Positions 23,641 through 37,003 are shown, numbered from the stretch's first letter. The stretch: 64,000 nt of DNA from Ligustrum vulgare (GCA_963555705.1 OY743182.1:52394592-52458591), one strand, 5' to 3'. The notes: generated by a model from the sequence alone, not told the origin. Program-made: numbers and translations.

Positions 23641-24110
23641 ATTTGATAGGTACCGTGATTCTGCAGATTGTATACATAAGCTATGAGGCTGTTGAACCAC
23701 TATAAAGATCTTAAGAGAACCTATCTTGGATATACATTGTAATCTGGAACAGTATTGAATGTCAAATGTGGAATGGAACAAGTGTATCTATATTTTTCTG
23801 TACTTCTGTTTTTACTCAATATAAAGAACAAATTCCAACGGAAAAAGGAAATGAACTACATTGAATGAAATTAAATCCCTGCCCCTTTTAGTCTAACTCG
23901 GATTTATTCTATAATTTTCTTTATACCCCTAATCCCTTATAGAATATAATTGCAGTACTAATGTCTTCAATATGCTTTTGCTCTACTCCCTTCATCACCG
24001 GCCTTGCCTCCAAATTTATTCTTTTTCCTCGCATACGTGAAGTGTAGTGTGGCCTATCACTTAATGAATGAAAAGAAAGATGTATAAAATGTTTATTATG
24101 TATCACTCAA
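23641..24110 (-). mobile_element. LTR remnant belonging to the minus-strand gypsy gag fragment
   Basis: On the minus strand the sequence ending ...GGTACCTATCA lies directly before AAT-TGGTATCAGA, as an LTR end lies before a primer site. The outer boundary is not identified; about 24.1 kb is a guess. Confidence 0.45.
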
Positions 24111-25708
24111 GATTCTCAGATTCTGTAGGTGTTCCCATATACATTCAAATATAGAACTAGTGCATGTATAAAACGGACTATCTTCTCATCTTGATTTGGA
24201 AAACCTTTAACTGCCAAAATCTTAGATATAATTCTCCATATATAAGCTGATATTCAAACTGTTACTATCATCTTCTGTAATACTTCTGAAACTAGTTACT
24301 GGTGTCTGGTGGTGATTAAACTCACTATTATTTCTCTCTCTTCTGATGCAATAAACAGCAGATAAACTAAGTTCCTGAAGTCAAATGGTCAAGCATCTCC
24401 CCTTTTAACATATTCTTATCATGAAATAGATCAATTTTTGTGCTGATATCTTTCAATAACCCTGATGATAAAAAGTTGAGTAATAGGTCCAATTGGTTAC
24501 TGAACTCATGGGAGGGTTTCTGTATCGGTCTTTATTTTTTCCAAATTAATTATCCAACTTTAAGATTTGTTTCACGCTGATAATTGTAATTAATTTGTTC
24601 TACATTATTTACTAACTATCGATTTTGTTGTGTTGGTTACTATATTGGTCGCCTTCAGAAATCAATTACCTTAAATAGTGTCAATCCAAGAAGATTTCTT
24701 AGGAATCCTCTCTCCAATATTTGGAAAATATATAGTTCTTTGTTACATCAAGTTTAGCATTAATTTTAGAATGGAGACTAGTTCAGTTACTAATTTGTAA
24801 CAATACTTAAAGTTTAGTGACTAATTTGGAATAAAGTATAGTTTAATGTTCAATTTGAACCAATTCTAAAAGTTGGATGACTAATTTGGAACAAATTAAA
24901 GTTGAATGACAAAGTTGAAAACTGCCTATAAGTTCTGTTTTATGCATTGAAGGGTGTGTTTGTGCTTTCTCGTTCGAAATAGCTAGGTGTATACGATATG
25001 TTTTTTAAATGTTGACATCAGAAATCCCGGGTTCCAAATTGTTTAGAGTGAAGATGTGACAGTTTTAGTTTTCATGACTTTAGTTTTCAAAGAAGTTCTA
25101 AACTTGATAAGATTTTACATTTTGATGAAACACGTTGTACCTTCAATTAGATCAATCATTTTTCTTATAAAGATATGCATGAACTTGGGACTGGTTTGGG
25201 AAATTATTTCAAGTTTGTAAACATCAATATTTAAATTCAATGCTCATATAATTCTGTTCCGGTAGGAACTTTAGTCTACAATGCAATTCCTCCAACAACT
25301 TTTGTAGCTTGGCTAGCACGCATCATCTCTTGAGATTCTCTGTGACCTGAACTGTTGAATTGGCCAGACCATTTTTCATGGGTAGTTCATGTTTAATTTC
25401 AAGTTTTGCATCCATGTCTTGTAAGTTTCCACGATCAACTTGTTCTCATTGCATAATGATGCATCCAGTAGTGCAGATGATTTCCTCTCTGATGTGTAAT
25501 TAATGATGGCTCAAAATGCGCGATTCATCTGAAAATAATTCAAGACATGATACGTCTATCTTTACTTTTACTTTTTAAGTTATCCTTGGGAACATATACC
25601 CATTTCCCATTTCCCATTTTACTGTATCCAATGGAGAGTTACTGGTTTATGTATTCATTTGAATTAGTTCTCTCGTCCATTTTACGGATTAAGCCTATTT
25701 CTTTCCAG
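24111..25708 (+). other. Remainder of putative NRPD1 leader intron
   Basis: No coding exon recognised. Between 24,470 and 24,910 a phrase like GACTAATTTGGAACAAA recurs about four times in diverged form (a small repeat or MITE). The stretch ends in CTATTTCTTTCCAG at 25,708, the acceptor of the first coding exon. Confidence 0.5.
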
Positions 25709-25729
25709 GAGCAGTATTACTTATCTTCA

Positions 25730-28700
25730 ATGGACAATGACTTGGATGTGGATCAGCAAGTTACATTTGGTCGTCTGAAGGGAATAATTTTCAATATTTT
25801 ATCTGAGGAAGATGCAGTAAGTATTGATTGTCTTTGTTGACACACAAGTGCATGCGACGTTTACTCATCTACTATTGTGTGGAACCATTCAACAAGAGTG
25901 TAGATATTTCTAAACTTGGTTGAGAATGGGGGCCCCTCCAATGTCTTTAGTCGTGCTTATTTTTTTAGTCCTTTTTTATAATTAATGCCTAAAAACCGGG
26001 ATTCAAGTAACAGAGTATATCCTTGTGCTCGTGAAAGAACATTTCTCAAGCCATTGGAATTTGTCTCATGGAAAACTGTTGTTAAGCCTCTGTTTTATAA
26101 AATTTATTTGGGAAAATGTCTGATTAAAAAGTGGTTTAAGAAAATGTGTCGTTTATAAATTTATTTATAAACAGTTTACCAAACAGATTATAGATAATCA
26201 ACTTGGTTAGAGTAATTAAGAAGTTCCTCCAATCTTGAGACCCCCAGTATTCTAGGCTACATTGGCGAAGTAGTAGTTAATATAGTGGGCCTGTTCTTCT
26301 CAAAATCCCTTTCAGCCGTGTACATCCACAATAATTTTTTCTCTTTTCTGCATATTTTGCTCCCTGCTTTTTTAAAATCCTGCTCAACTTTTATGCACGT
26401 GACATTTATGGCTCTGTTTGTTAAAAGTTTTGTGTTTAAAACATGTTTTTTTATGTGTGGTTAAAAAGTGATTTGGAGAATTTTGTTGTTAAAAACATGT
26501 TTTTAAACCATTTTCCAAACAGAGGCTATAATGCCCCTTGAATTAATCGTCGTCGTCATCATCATCATAATGAGATGGAGCTTGCCATGTTAACAAACTC
26601 AATGTTAATTTCGTGCTGCATTTCTAGAGCAAAATATCAGCTATCGTCGTTGGAGCAGTCAATGAAGTGTCAGACCCTGCATTGGGACTGCCCAATCCAA
26701 ATTCTAATGAATGCCTTACATGCGGTGCCAAACGTAATAGAGAGTGTGAAGGTACAGTCTGAGCTTTTAAGGATTAACATGCCAACTTTATGATCTCTCT
26801 ACCTCTCTCTCTATCTCTCTCTCTCTCCCCCTCTCTCACACCCCCCTCTTCCCCCAAATGCTTTGCTTTGAAGTTTTCCACATTCATTTCTTTATTTTTT
26901 CAGGTCATTTTGGGCTGATTAACTTGCCATATACAATTCTCAATCCATATTTCATGTCAGAAGTTGCACAGATTCTTAATAAAATCTGTCCGGGATGTAA
27001 ATTTCTTAGGCACTATAAGGTCAAGGTCAGGTACCACTCTCATATACTGAAATTAAGGTTGCTGAAGGGAGAAGAAAATTTCATTTCTTTCTCTCTTATT
27101 GTGTAAAATACATATTATGCAGCAAGAATTGAGAAATAGGAGATGAGCATGGATTGAACCTCGTCGATTCCGAATGGAATACTGAGAATCAACCAGTTAA
27201 CAATCATATTTATTCAACTGCAAATCGAGATCTGATTGAAATTAGGATCTCTTTGATTCTAAGCAAACATTGGATATTGATTTTGATCAACATATTCATT
27301 GATTCAAACATTATACTGATATCGAATTGAAGTGATTTGGAAGAAACTCCAAAGTCTTCATTTTATTCAATAAAATAAACAACCAAGTTACGGCGAAATC
27401 CTGATTCCCTATATAAACAAGAAATACTGTAATTAATGTTCTAGACCAAAACAAACTTAAATTAAACATGAATTAGAATATTTTACAATAAAATAAAAGG
27501 TTTAATAAATTAGATAAATGAGTGCATAATTTCTACCAAAATGAAGGAATTCCTGTTTTACTGCCTTAATGTCGAAATTTGGCCGAAAAACCATTGGACT
27601 CGAGAGTTTTACCCAGTGAGTTCTGTTTAGAGGCTTGTTTTTGCTTGAAAAACTTGTAATTTTCATCCAATTCGGACATAGTTGATTGAAACCGGGTCAC
27701 AATATCCGATTGCATCACCTAATATATACATTTTATTTCTCATTGATCTATTTCAACCTTCTGATATTCCTCAACTGTGACCCTCCTGCATGTCAGTCTG
27801 CATAAGCTGTCTCGTGTTTTAAGTAATCAAGTTAGGTTAATAGCACTAGTTCTTCGTCATTAAGGGTGCATCTGCTCATGGTTACTTGGACCATTTTTTT
27901 GTTTTAATTTAATACATGAGAGAGGTCAAGACTTTGTGGAATTTAAACCATTTTTATCAACTATTAATTAATCCATTTGAAATAATCGGGCTGGTCAGTT
28001 TATAGTGCACAAGAACCCGCTCCACATATTAACAATATTTGGAAGGTTTGACAGTCATGGGAGGTTCTGTAAGTTTCTTATTTAATTTGGGTTTTCTGAT
28101 TGGTGGATAAGGATTAGAATATGTTCTAGGGAAGATAATTTCTAAGTATTGTTGGATTCAATCGATTGATGTAAATTAGATAGCATCATGTGGAATTGAG
28201 AACTTTCTCTTCTAGTATTGTTCATACACAGAATTAGACTTTCATCTTCTGTGTCTGAATTTTCGGTTCTGCCCATCACAATCTACTTGGGAGGCTGACA
28301 ACGGAAATTATTGTACTTCTGTCCACTGTTTCTTTATCAATGCGTTAAACTATTTTTCAGATTATTTTATGCCACTAAAAATGACATTCATTTGTTGAAC
28401 TATCAATTTTTTTCTTCTTCAATTCTTTGCAGAATGTTAATATTTTTCTTTGTTTATGCATGCAGCAGAAGGCTGATTCTGCATCTATTCATCATAAGCC
28501 TAGGAATTGCAAATACTGTACTGTAAGTCCCTTTGGCAATTAATGAGGTTTTACCACGTGTGTGTTACGAAACTTATATTCCATAAGGAAAACAGGGAAG
28601 ACTAAGAGACCGTTATCCACCAATGAAATTTAAAGTATCTTCCAAAGACATGTTTGCAAAGACGGCAATTGTTGCAGAGGTCAATGAGAAGTTCATAAAT

Positions 28701-31700
28701 AACAGCTCAGGAAAAGTTTTGGCTTCTGACTATTGGGACTGCATCACTCAAGAATCAATCCCGGAAGAGAGTTCCTCAAAATCAAACATAAGAGTTCTAT
28801 CACATTCCCAGGTATTATTCCCCATTCCCTTTCAAGTTGAGTGGATGTATTGTTCAATGTTCATTCTTATCTCTTCTGTTTGTTTATATGCATTATGATC
28901 CCTACACTTCGGTAAGTGCATTGATCACACTTATAATATAGTCTTCTGTTTTCTACGACTTTGAAGCTGCTGCAATGAATTCCTTTATCCTAAGTATCCC
29001 TTCTCTTTAGCTATGATACTTTCTTCGAAAAGCAGCTACTACTATCATATTATCCATTGGATGTCAAGTATGTGAAAGCAGAAAGTACATAATTTTTAAT
29101 GACTACATGAATGGGGAATTCCATAATTTTATATGGTGGATGCTGAATTTTTTTCACTGAAGTCCTAAGATAGAATGCTATTTTAATTTAATTTTTTTTT
29201 TTTTTCCGAATTTCGAAATGGTGGATTGTTGTTTGTTCCAATTATATAAGTTTTCCAATCTTATGTTTCATCCAAGAGGCAGCGAAAACCAATCCTTAGT
29301 CACTGTGCTGTCTCTCATCTTATGCTTCTGGCTTAGATACCTATTCTTGACTTGTTTTAATATCTCTGCCATTTTCTTGTCCAGACACTTACTTCATGTT
29401 CAATAATAATATAAGTTTCTTAGGTTGCATAGTTATAATTTTTTATATCCATTTTCCTTTAGTGGCAGACTGGCAGTATCTGTCAGTATCAAAAGCAAGG
29501 AATGTGAATGCAACTAAAATGGGAACACAACTGCTAAAAATTGGTATTAGGGTTAGTTATATATTTCTGTGATAATTGATTTTTCAAACAAACAAAATGT
29601 GTGCTACCCAGAGCAAGGTTTGTCCTCGGCTCATGACTACCTATGGTGGTAGTGGTGCGCATCCTTGTGACGATGATCAGAGGATTTTAAAATTATCAAT
29701 CTTGGTCTAGAATCTGGAAAAAAAGGATGGATAGGTTCGAAGAAGTTGACAAAAATTTGCAGATTTTGACTGCTATGAATGTTGATTGCTTAAATGAGTC
29801 TAGAACATGGCAACATTTGGCTAGAGTTTTTTCTCGAGTCCAAGCTGTCTCGAATCCTCACAACTGATGCAAATTTTGGAGATTTTTCCTCCAAATTAAT
29901 TAATTTTCTTTTCTTCAACCAAACTCTCAGATGAGTTTTTTCCAAATGGAGGGATCAGTGCAGGATGATTCTATTATAAATAAGATAGAATTTAGTTATT
30001 ATTTATATTAGGATTTCGTTTCTTTTTAGGATTTTATTTGTTTTTCATTTCGGGGATTTAGTTTACTTTTCTAATGTCGGTAATATTTGGGAATTATTTT
30101 TCCTATATAAACAAATGCTTTGTACAATTTTGAAAGAACTAATTTCTTATAATCAAATTATTATTGTCTTCATATTTTTGAGTTTTTCAACTTTATTCTT
30201 GTTTCAAAAATTTCTTTTCTGCTTCCACCAATGGCCTTCTTGGCCATGTCAGTATCATCTTGTATATGCTAAAATCATGGTTATTTTAGTTTCTTTTCTG
30301 AAGGTGGATATCTCAATGTTGTTATTGCTAGGACCATTCAGTAAATGTCATGTCTGAAATTTGTAATGTGGCGATGTTTGAGATGAAACTGGGAATCCCA
30401 GCTAATGTTTGATGGCTCGACATTTGCATAAATATCAGCACTCCATGCATCTTACTACATTTGGTGTTTTTGTACTGAGAGAAATTGATGGACTGGACCT
30501 CAAGTTAGGCATGTTTGAATGAACCAATTAAGCATTGCCCTTTATGCAATTTGACCTGATAGCCACTTCTGCTTGTGAATTAGACAATTAAGTATTTAGC
30601 ATAAAAATTCTCCATATTTTGCTAGATATTTCTGCTTTTTGTATGACAGAGTATTTGTTTCCATCATAGTGATGTTTATTCATCTTTTCATTTTAATTTT
30701 AAGGTTTATAGCATCTTGAAAGATGTTTCCCCAACGATTCTTGAGGCATTTCTCAGAAGGAGAAATTCAATCTTTCTCAACTCTTTGCTTGTGACTCCGA
30801 ATAGTCACCGCGTGAGAGAATTTGGCCACCGTATAACTTTGGTAAGTGAATTTAACTCTCCATCTGCTCTTGTACAATCAGTAAATTCTATTGCTTTGTT
30901 CTACTCTCTTATATTTCTTAGTAATTAATTTTTGGGCTAACCTCTTAGGATGAAAGTACAAGGATGTATAGGAAGGTGATTGATTTCAGAGGTACACCAA
31001 ATGAATTGGGTGCTCGTGTTCTTGACCGTTATAAAATTTCCAAGGCAAGCATAATGATTTTGTCTGTCTTCTCTCACGCACACTCCCATCCTACTCAAAA
31101 AAATTATTATGTTTTTGAACTTCTTTGGCTGCAGATACGAGCTGAAAAGTTGTCACCCATGCACCGGATATATTCTGAAACACAAACAAGTGATGCTTCA
31201 AATACATCTGGCTTGAAACACATAAAAGAACTTCTTCTTGGTAAACGGACAAATCATGCTTTCCGCATGGTTGTCGTTGGGGATTCCCATATAAAAGTGG
31301 ATGAAATTGGTGTGCCAGTTCATATCGCAGGGAACCTGTTGGTACAGGACCATTTAAATGTGTGGAATTGGGAAAAACTAGAACCCTGCTGCGATTTTAT
31401 GCTTTATCAGAAGGGTGAAATATCTGTTCTTAGGAATGGTAGGAAAATTTGTATTAGGTCTAAGTACTCACTGGAGGGAGGAGATATTATATACAGGCCT
31501 CTCATTGATGGAGATATTTTGTTGATTAATAGGCCTCCATCTATTCATCAGCATTCCCTTATTGCTTTATATGTCAAAATTCTTCCAACAAAATCTGTCT
31601 TCTCTGTCAATCCTATTATTTGTTCCCCACTTCGAGGAGACTTTGATGGAGATTGTCTTCATGGTTATGTTCCTCAGTCAGTGGATTCTAGAGTAGAGTT

Positions 31701-34700
31701 GAATGAACTTGTTGGTCTCGATAAACAACTGATCAATGGACAGAGTGGTCAAAACCTCTTGTCTCTTAGTCATGATAGTTTAACTGCAGCACATTTAATC
31801 CTGGAGGATGGGGTTTTTCTGAATAAATTTGAAATGCAGCAGCTGCAAATGTATTGTCATCATCAGTTGCAATTGCCAGCTATTATGAAATCAACTTCAT
31901 CAGAGATTTCTTTGTGGACCGGAAAACAATTATTTAGCTTGCTTTTACCTTCAGAATTTGAGTTTGTTTATCCGTCTAACAACGTCCACATCAGTAAAGG
32001 GGAGCTTATAACATCTCCTCACGGATCATCATGGCTACGTGACAGCAAAGGAAACCTGTTCGCCTGTCTTCTCAAACATCGCTACTATGAAACTCTTGAC
32101 TTCCTGTTTGCCGCACAGGAAGTTCTTTGTGAGTGGTTGTCAAGGAGGGGATTGAGTGTTTCGTTGTTAGACCTTTGCCTTTCTTCTGATTCATACTCTC
32201 AGAAGAATCTTAATGACGAAGTCATGTGTGGTTTGCAAGAGGCAGAGAGGTTATCAAATATAAGGTTACTTATGGTGAGCTATAACCAAGATTTCCTTGT
32301 CGAAAGCTCTGAAGAAAATGAAAATGCAGTGAATTTTGGAAAGAAATACTTGTCTATTGCACAGCAGAAGTCAGCAGCACTTAGTCAAACTTCTATTTCT
32401 GCTTTCAAGCAAGTCTTTAGGGATATTCAGAACTTGGTTTATCAATATGGAAGCAGTGATAATTCATTTCTGGCAATGTTGAATGCTGGTAGCAAAGGGA
32501 ACGTGCAAAAATTAGTCCAACATAGCATGTGCCTAGGTTTGCAACATTCTTTGGTTTCATTATCATTTCGAATCTCTGATCAGCTTTCTTGCGCTTCATG
32601 GAACGACCAAAAGAACCATTCTGCTGTTCAGAAATCCCATGGAATCCAAGAACGTTCTGAGTCTTATATCCCATGTACTGTGGTTGCAAATTCTTTCCGA
32701 GTGGGCTTAAATCCTTTGGAGTGCTTTGCACACTCATTGACTACACGTGATAGTTCTTTTAGTGGCCACGCTGATGTATCTGGGACTCTAACTCGTAGGC
32801 TTATGTTTTTCATGCGTGATTTAGTCACCGGTTATGATGGAACTGTTAGAAACGCTCATGGGAATCAAATTGTTCAGTTCTCCTATGTTTCTTATGACGT
32901 TTCTACTCCCAATAGTGATGCTCTTGATGCCTCAAATGATAGGGTTTATTCTTGTATTTCTCCTGGTGGCCATCCTGTTGGTACATTGGCAGCTTGTGCC
33001 ATTTCAGAGGCTTCATACAGTGCTTTGGATCAAGCAGTCAGTGCATTTGAACCATCACCTCTGTTATCTCTAAAGGTTCTTTCTCTTCGGCACAGCCCTG
33101 GCTATACTTCTTTTTTCACATTGTGCAAGTATATTATGTACACCAAATGCACTATTGATCACTTAATGTAATTTCATGAGCTTCTTTATGCATATGAGTT
33201 TGCTGAAATTTCATCAAGTGCTTGGAGAATTTATAGTTGACTAACTACGTTTGTCTTTAGTTTTTTGTCGAGAATGCCTGACAAAATCTTGCCTATTCCA
33301 ATTTAACCGTGCAGAAAGTCTTGGATTGTGGAGTAAAGAAGAGCACCGGTGATAAAAGTGCATCACTTTTTTTTTCCAGAAGACTTGGAAGATGGGCGAA
33401 TGGTTTTGAGTATGGAGCATTAGAAGTCAAGGATCATTTGGAGAGAGTGCTGTTCTCAGATATAGTCTCAGAAGTAGAAATATTGTAAGTTTTGTCCATT
33501 CTATTTTTGGAGCCTTCTATATTAATATTATTGTTATTCATATACATCAAGCATTATTTGAATATGTAATGCGATCTCTTATTTCTTCCGTCTCACTAGC
33601 TCGTACTCCCAGACCTACATTAGTCAGAGGGTTTGTCATTTTCACATAGACAAGGTGCTTCATTTTAATTACATATATTCTACTTTGGTGTCCATGAACT
33701 GCATTCTCAAGTATTTCTGATCTTTCAGGAAGTTGCAAAGAAGAAACGGCTGAAGTTGCGTACTGTTATTGATGCTCTTTATATGAAGTATGATGCTGCT
33801 AGAGTGAAATCAAAGTTGCATCTTCCAAACTTGCAGATAATAAGCAAGTAAGATGCTTCTCGCAAAAAGCCTATCTGTATTAGTTGCTACAAGTGTTCCA
33901 TATACTGAGTGGAGAAATTTACTGTATGAAGAAAAAGACAGAATACGTCTTAAGAGTTGCTTTGACAGCAGTCCTAATTTTGTAGTAATTTTCATGTCTT
34001 AGCCTATGACATACTTCTGATCTTGGTGCTCAATTGGCAGGGGGTGTTCCGAAGCTGACCTGCAATATGGAACTGGCACGAAAATTTGCATCACAGTTGC
34101 ATTAACTGAAAGGGCCAGTAATTTGGATGTAGAACTGGATTCTCTTCGTAATATGGTTATACCGGTCCTTCTAAAAACTGTTATAAAAGGTTTGTACTTA
34201 AGAGTTTTGCTCTATCAAACATGAATTTTTTTTTATTGCTTCTGATGTTGTCTGTTCCATCTATTGATTTGTATAGTTTTGCTTTGATTAATTAATGAAC
34301 GACTTCCTTTAGTATAATTGGTTTGCTTGTTTACTATCTCAAAGGTTGTTTGTTTAGTGGATTTCTTTAAGTTTGGCTAAAAGGTGCACCTGCAATGTCC
34401 TTGATTGCAACTGTGAACAGGAAGGGTGGGAAAACTTTGAAAGACACTCCATATCCGCTTGGTTTATCTTTCGACTATTTCCCCCTATATTTAGAAGTTC
34501 ATAACAATTACATGGAAACTGGAAGTGGAATCTCTTTCAGAAAGTAAGACAAATTTAGAAACAGCATGTATCTGTTATGTCTTTTGAAATAGTTTTGCTA
34601 TAAGCTAGGTAGCTAGCTTTCCATCCTGCTTGGCATATATCTTGGAGTTTGGATTGACGTGTACAAAGATTAAATTTATTTGATTGGCTTGAAATATATC

Positions 34701-36872
34701 TAGTTTATTTGAAATTCTATGACATATTTTTTTGTTGTGGAAAATCTTGTACACAAAAGAATTTAGAAAGAGAAAGTACCAGGTATTGTAGAGAGTGAGA
34801 GTGCCTTTAATTTTTTTTCTTAACATTTTTTTATATACTTTTATAGAAAATATAGTAAACACATGGTGCCATGTAGGAGGTATCCTCAAGTTATGTTACT
34901 ATTCCTAACTTGTTATTTAGGATTCCCTGAATTCAAGAAGGTTGATATCTTATGGAAAGAGGGACAAAACAGTTCAAAATTTCCAAAGGGCTCTACCGGT
35001 GAACTTTATTTGAGAGTTTTCATGTCAGAACACTGTGAAAGGACTAAATTTTGGAGCATCCTCAACGATAATTGCTTCCGAATAAGAAACATAATTGATT
35101 GGGAGCGCAGTCATCCTGATGATATTCATGACATCAGTCAGCTCTGTGGGATAGATGTTGCATGGAAATACTTTGTTGATGTGAGTTTTCTTTCTTACCC
35201 ATATTCCTTTTAATTGCACATGCATTCCGTTGAATCTGACAATGCATCTTCAACTGCAGAGTTTGAATTCTGCAATCTGTGATACTGGCAAGACCATCCT
35301 TTCGGAACATTTAGTCATCACAGCTAATTGTCTGTCGGCTACAGGAGAATTTGTGGCCTTGAATGCCAAAGGACTTGGACATCAAAGGAAGGAAACTTCA
35401 GTTTCTTCGCCCTTCTCACAAGCATGCTTTCTGGTTTGTAGTCATATTAAGCTATAGCCCTCTATTTGTTTTCTATTATTGTTTCTCATGTTGTAGGATA
35501 TTATGTTTCTTATGTTTTCTGTTTGTCTGAGTGTCACAGAATCCTAGTGATTGCTTTGTTAAAGCTGCTAAGACTGGACAAACAGATGGTCTTCAAGGGA
35601 GTCTTGAGGCATTGGCATGGGGACAAACTCCCTCGATTGGAACTGGTTGTTGTTTTGATATTATATATAACGGGAAGGTAAACAAAATACATTTGATACT
35701 GTTTATAGTTAATATTTTCATGGATATCATCTGGTAAATGCAAGCTACTTTCATGTAAAAAAGAAGTCGATTTTGATTCATTATTGACATTGTTTTAGAT
35801 TCAATTTATGATAATCATATCATGTCTCGAATAGAAAATTATTTCCACATGCATCCATACATAGATCAGGCTATACTTGCATTGTTGAAGGTGATTACTC
35901 CTTTGGTTTATTGGTTTCTATTTCATCATGCATCAGGGACATGAACCTGCTGAGCCTACAGATGTCTATAGTCTGCTAAGTACCCATGTCGGCTCTACTA
36001 AACAGAAAGAGAAAATTAAGTTGCCAGTGAAGCAAAAAGAAACACCAGGCAAATCTGTCACCGAGTGTCTATTGAGAGGAAAGGGGCGTAAAAATTTGAC
36101 AACAGATACGTACTTACAGTATATTTTACTGGATGACATACAAAGAATTTCTAGGGCTTTGCAGCGTATTCTACATGAGTACGTAAATCTATTTATTTTT
36201 TCCTTTCTTTCATTATGCACTTAATTTTTTATATTAGTGAATCGCACGATTAATTCTTGCAAGTCCAACGTTTGCTTAAACTGTTGATGCAGTCCTCGTA
36301 AATCAAACATTTTTTTTTCTTTTAATTGTGTCGCAGATTCATGGATTCTCTTCCAACAAGGAATTTTTCAACACTATGCATGAATGTTTGATTGATATGC
36401 CCAAAAGATACAACTTCTATAGCGGAATCATATATTTTAATTGGCTGATCTTGTGTTTAGATCCTATAATCCGCATTTCCTATGGTGGTGTAGGTACCCT
36501 ATCGATCACCAGTTAACTGGAGAAGATAAGTCTGCTGCAATGAAGGCTTTACAGTTTCATCCTCGATTTAAAGAGAAGATTGGAACTGGTGCTATGGAGA
36601 TAAAGGTACATTCCACACACGTTATTAATATTTTAAAAAAAAGCGCTCATGGAAAGAGAAGACTGAAAATTTCGTCATATATTTTCCTTGTGTTCCAGGT
36701 TGGCCGTCATCCAAAACATGTAGAATCGCGCTGCTTTTTACTTGTAAGGACGGATGGAACAGTGGAAGACTTCTCGTATCACAAATGCATTCATCATGCT
36801 CTTGAGATGATCACTCCTCATAAGGCAAAATCTTATCATTCAAGATGGCTCAATGGAGCAATACAATCTTGA
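25730..36872 (+). CDS. NRPD1: RNA polymerase IV largest subunit (NRPD1), 18 coding exons
   Basis: Catalytic subunit of nuclear Pol IV, which makes precursors of 24-nt siRNAs for RNA-directed DNA methylation. Coding exons: 25730-25816, 26628-26751, 26904-27025, 28466-28522, 28596-28811, 30704-30841, 30949-31044, 31135-33075, 33315-33484, 33600-33654, 33729-33847, 34041-34189, 34921-35180, 35260-35433, 35540-35677, 35937-36178, 36494-36605, 36699-36872. They sum to 4,374 nt (1,457 residues plus stop), with phases matching at every junction; Arabidopsis NRPD1 is about 1,450. Zinc ligands: C58/C61/C69/H72, then C99/C102 and C126/C129. RPPSIHQHSL lies at about 413-422 and the metal-A motif DFDGD at 449-453. 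Residues about 1364-1450 form a DeCL domain (TGEDKSAAMKALQFHP, DGTVEDFSYHKC). The absence of a WG/GW-repeat tail separates it from Pol V NRPE1. ATG 25730 is the first Met after the 25,708 acceptor. No lesions seen. Confidence 0.95.
26090..26190. mobile_element. Small MITE-like foldback in NRPD1 intron 1 (coding)
   Basis: CCTCTGTTTTATAAAATTTATTT at the left is mirrored by TTTATAAACAGTTTACCAAACAG at the right. No ORF. Confidence 0.4.
26408..26533. mobile_element. MITE in NRPD1 intron, GGCTCTGTTTG termini
   Basis: GGCTCTGTTTGTTAAAA at the left and TTTTCCAAACAGAGGC at the right are inverted repeats; the interior contains AAAACATGTTTTT twice. About 125 bp, non-coding. No certain target duplication. 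Confidence 0.55.
27120..27730 (-). mobile_element. LTR-like remnant in NRPD1 intron 3
   Basis: On the minus strand a TTATATAGGGAATC promoter-like block and ATTGAATAAAATGAAGAC polyadenylation-like block follow a short decayed coding-like stretch (ATGTCCGAATTGGATGAAAA). This is the arrangement of an interior end plus LTR. Limits are approximate and the family is unknown. Confidence 0.35.
28461..28471 (+). other. NRPD1: NAGNAG tandem acceptor at NRPD1 exon 4
   Basis: TGCAGCAG lies at the acceptor. Either AG (28,465 or 28,468) keeps frame and would include or omit one Gln before the KADSAS segment. I used the upstream AG. Confidence 0.6.
29520..30240 (+). mobile_element. Deleted LTR retrotransposon remnant in NRPD1 intron 5
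   Basis: TTGGTATTAGGGTT near 29,540 resembles a degenerate tRNA-Met primer site. A decayed gag-like stretch follows to 29,870, then a GGAGGG purine tract at about 29,949 and an LTR-like end with TTCCTATATAAACAAATGC near 30,099 and CTTTATTCTTGTTTCAAAAAT near 30,191. The last phrase is shared with the 604-bp duplication at 21.2-22.4 kb, so both may come from one LTR family. Confidence 0.45.
31045..31134 (+). other. NRPD1: Short GC-AG intron of NRPD1, in frame and stop-free
   Basis: The sequence AAG|GCAAGC...GGCTGCAG|ATA fits the GC-AG intron consensus. Removal joins DRYKISK to IRAEKLSPMH as in the family. The 90 nt are a multiple of three and contain no stop, so an unspliced transcript would stay open and add 30 residues. 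Confidence 0.75.
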
Positions 36873-37003
36873 AACTGCAATGATGAACCCGAATAATTTC
36901 GTGCCCCAATTAGGGAAAAAATAAATAAAAATAGATAGTTTTATTTAAGAGGACCAAATCCCATTTGATTTTCAGAAGTTAGCTTTTGATCATAATGTAA
37001 GTT
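36873..37003 (+). other. NRPD1: Probable NRPD1 3' UTR
   Basis: Contains AAAAAATAAATAAAAATAG at about 36,914-36,932, a plausible plant near-upstream polyadenylation element. The cleavage site is not determined. Confidence 0.45.

Noticed and set aside
30964..33171. A 735-codon open frame as a complete single-exon protein
   Set aside because: It is NRPD1 exons 7 and 8 read through a stop-free GC-AG intron and then past the true donor at 33,076; the last 32 codons are intron.
34376..34560. Exon-like stretch within NRPD1 intron 12
   Set aside because: No frame matches the subunit; exons 34,041-34,189 and 34,921-35,180 join perfectly without it.
36179..36186. Alternative donor GTAAAT after CATGAGTAC for exon 15
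   Set aside because: It would break phase with the 36,494 acceptor; the GTACGT donor restores Glu-Tyr-Pro in frame.
36328..36490. Possible extra NRPD1 exon after the acceptor-like TCGCAG at 36,337
   Set aside because: Its frame has no family similarity, and joining 36,178 directly to 36,494 gives the expected DeCL sequence with correct phase.
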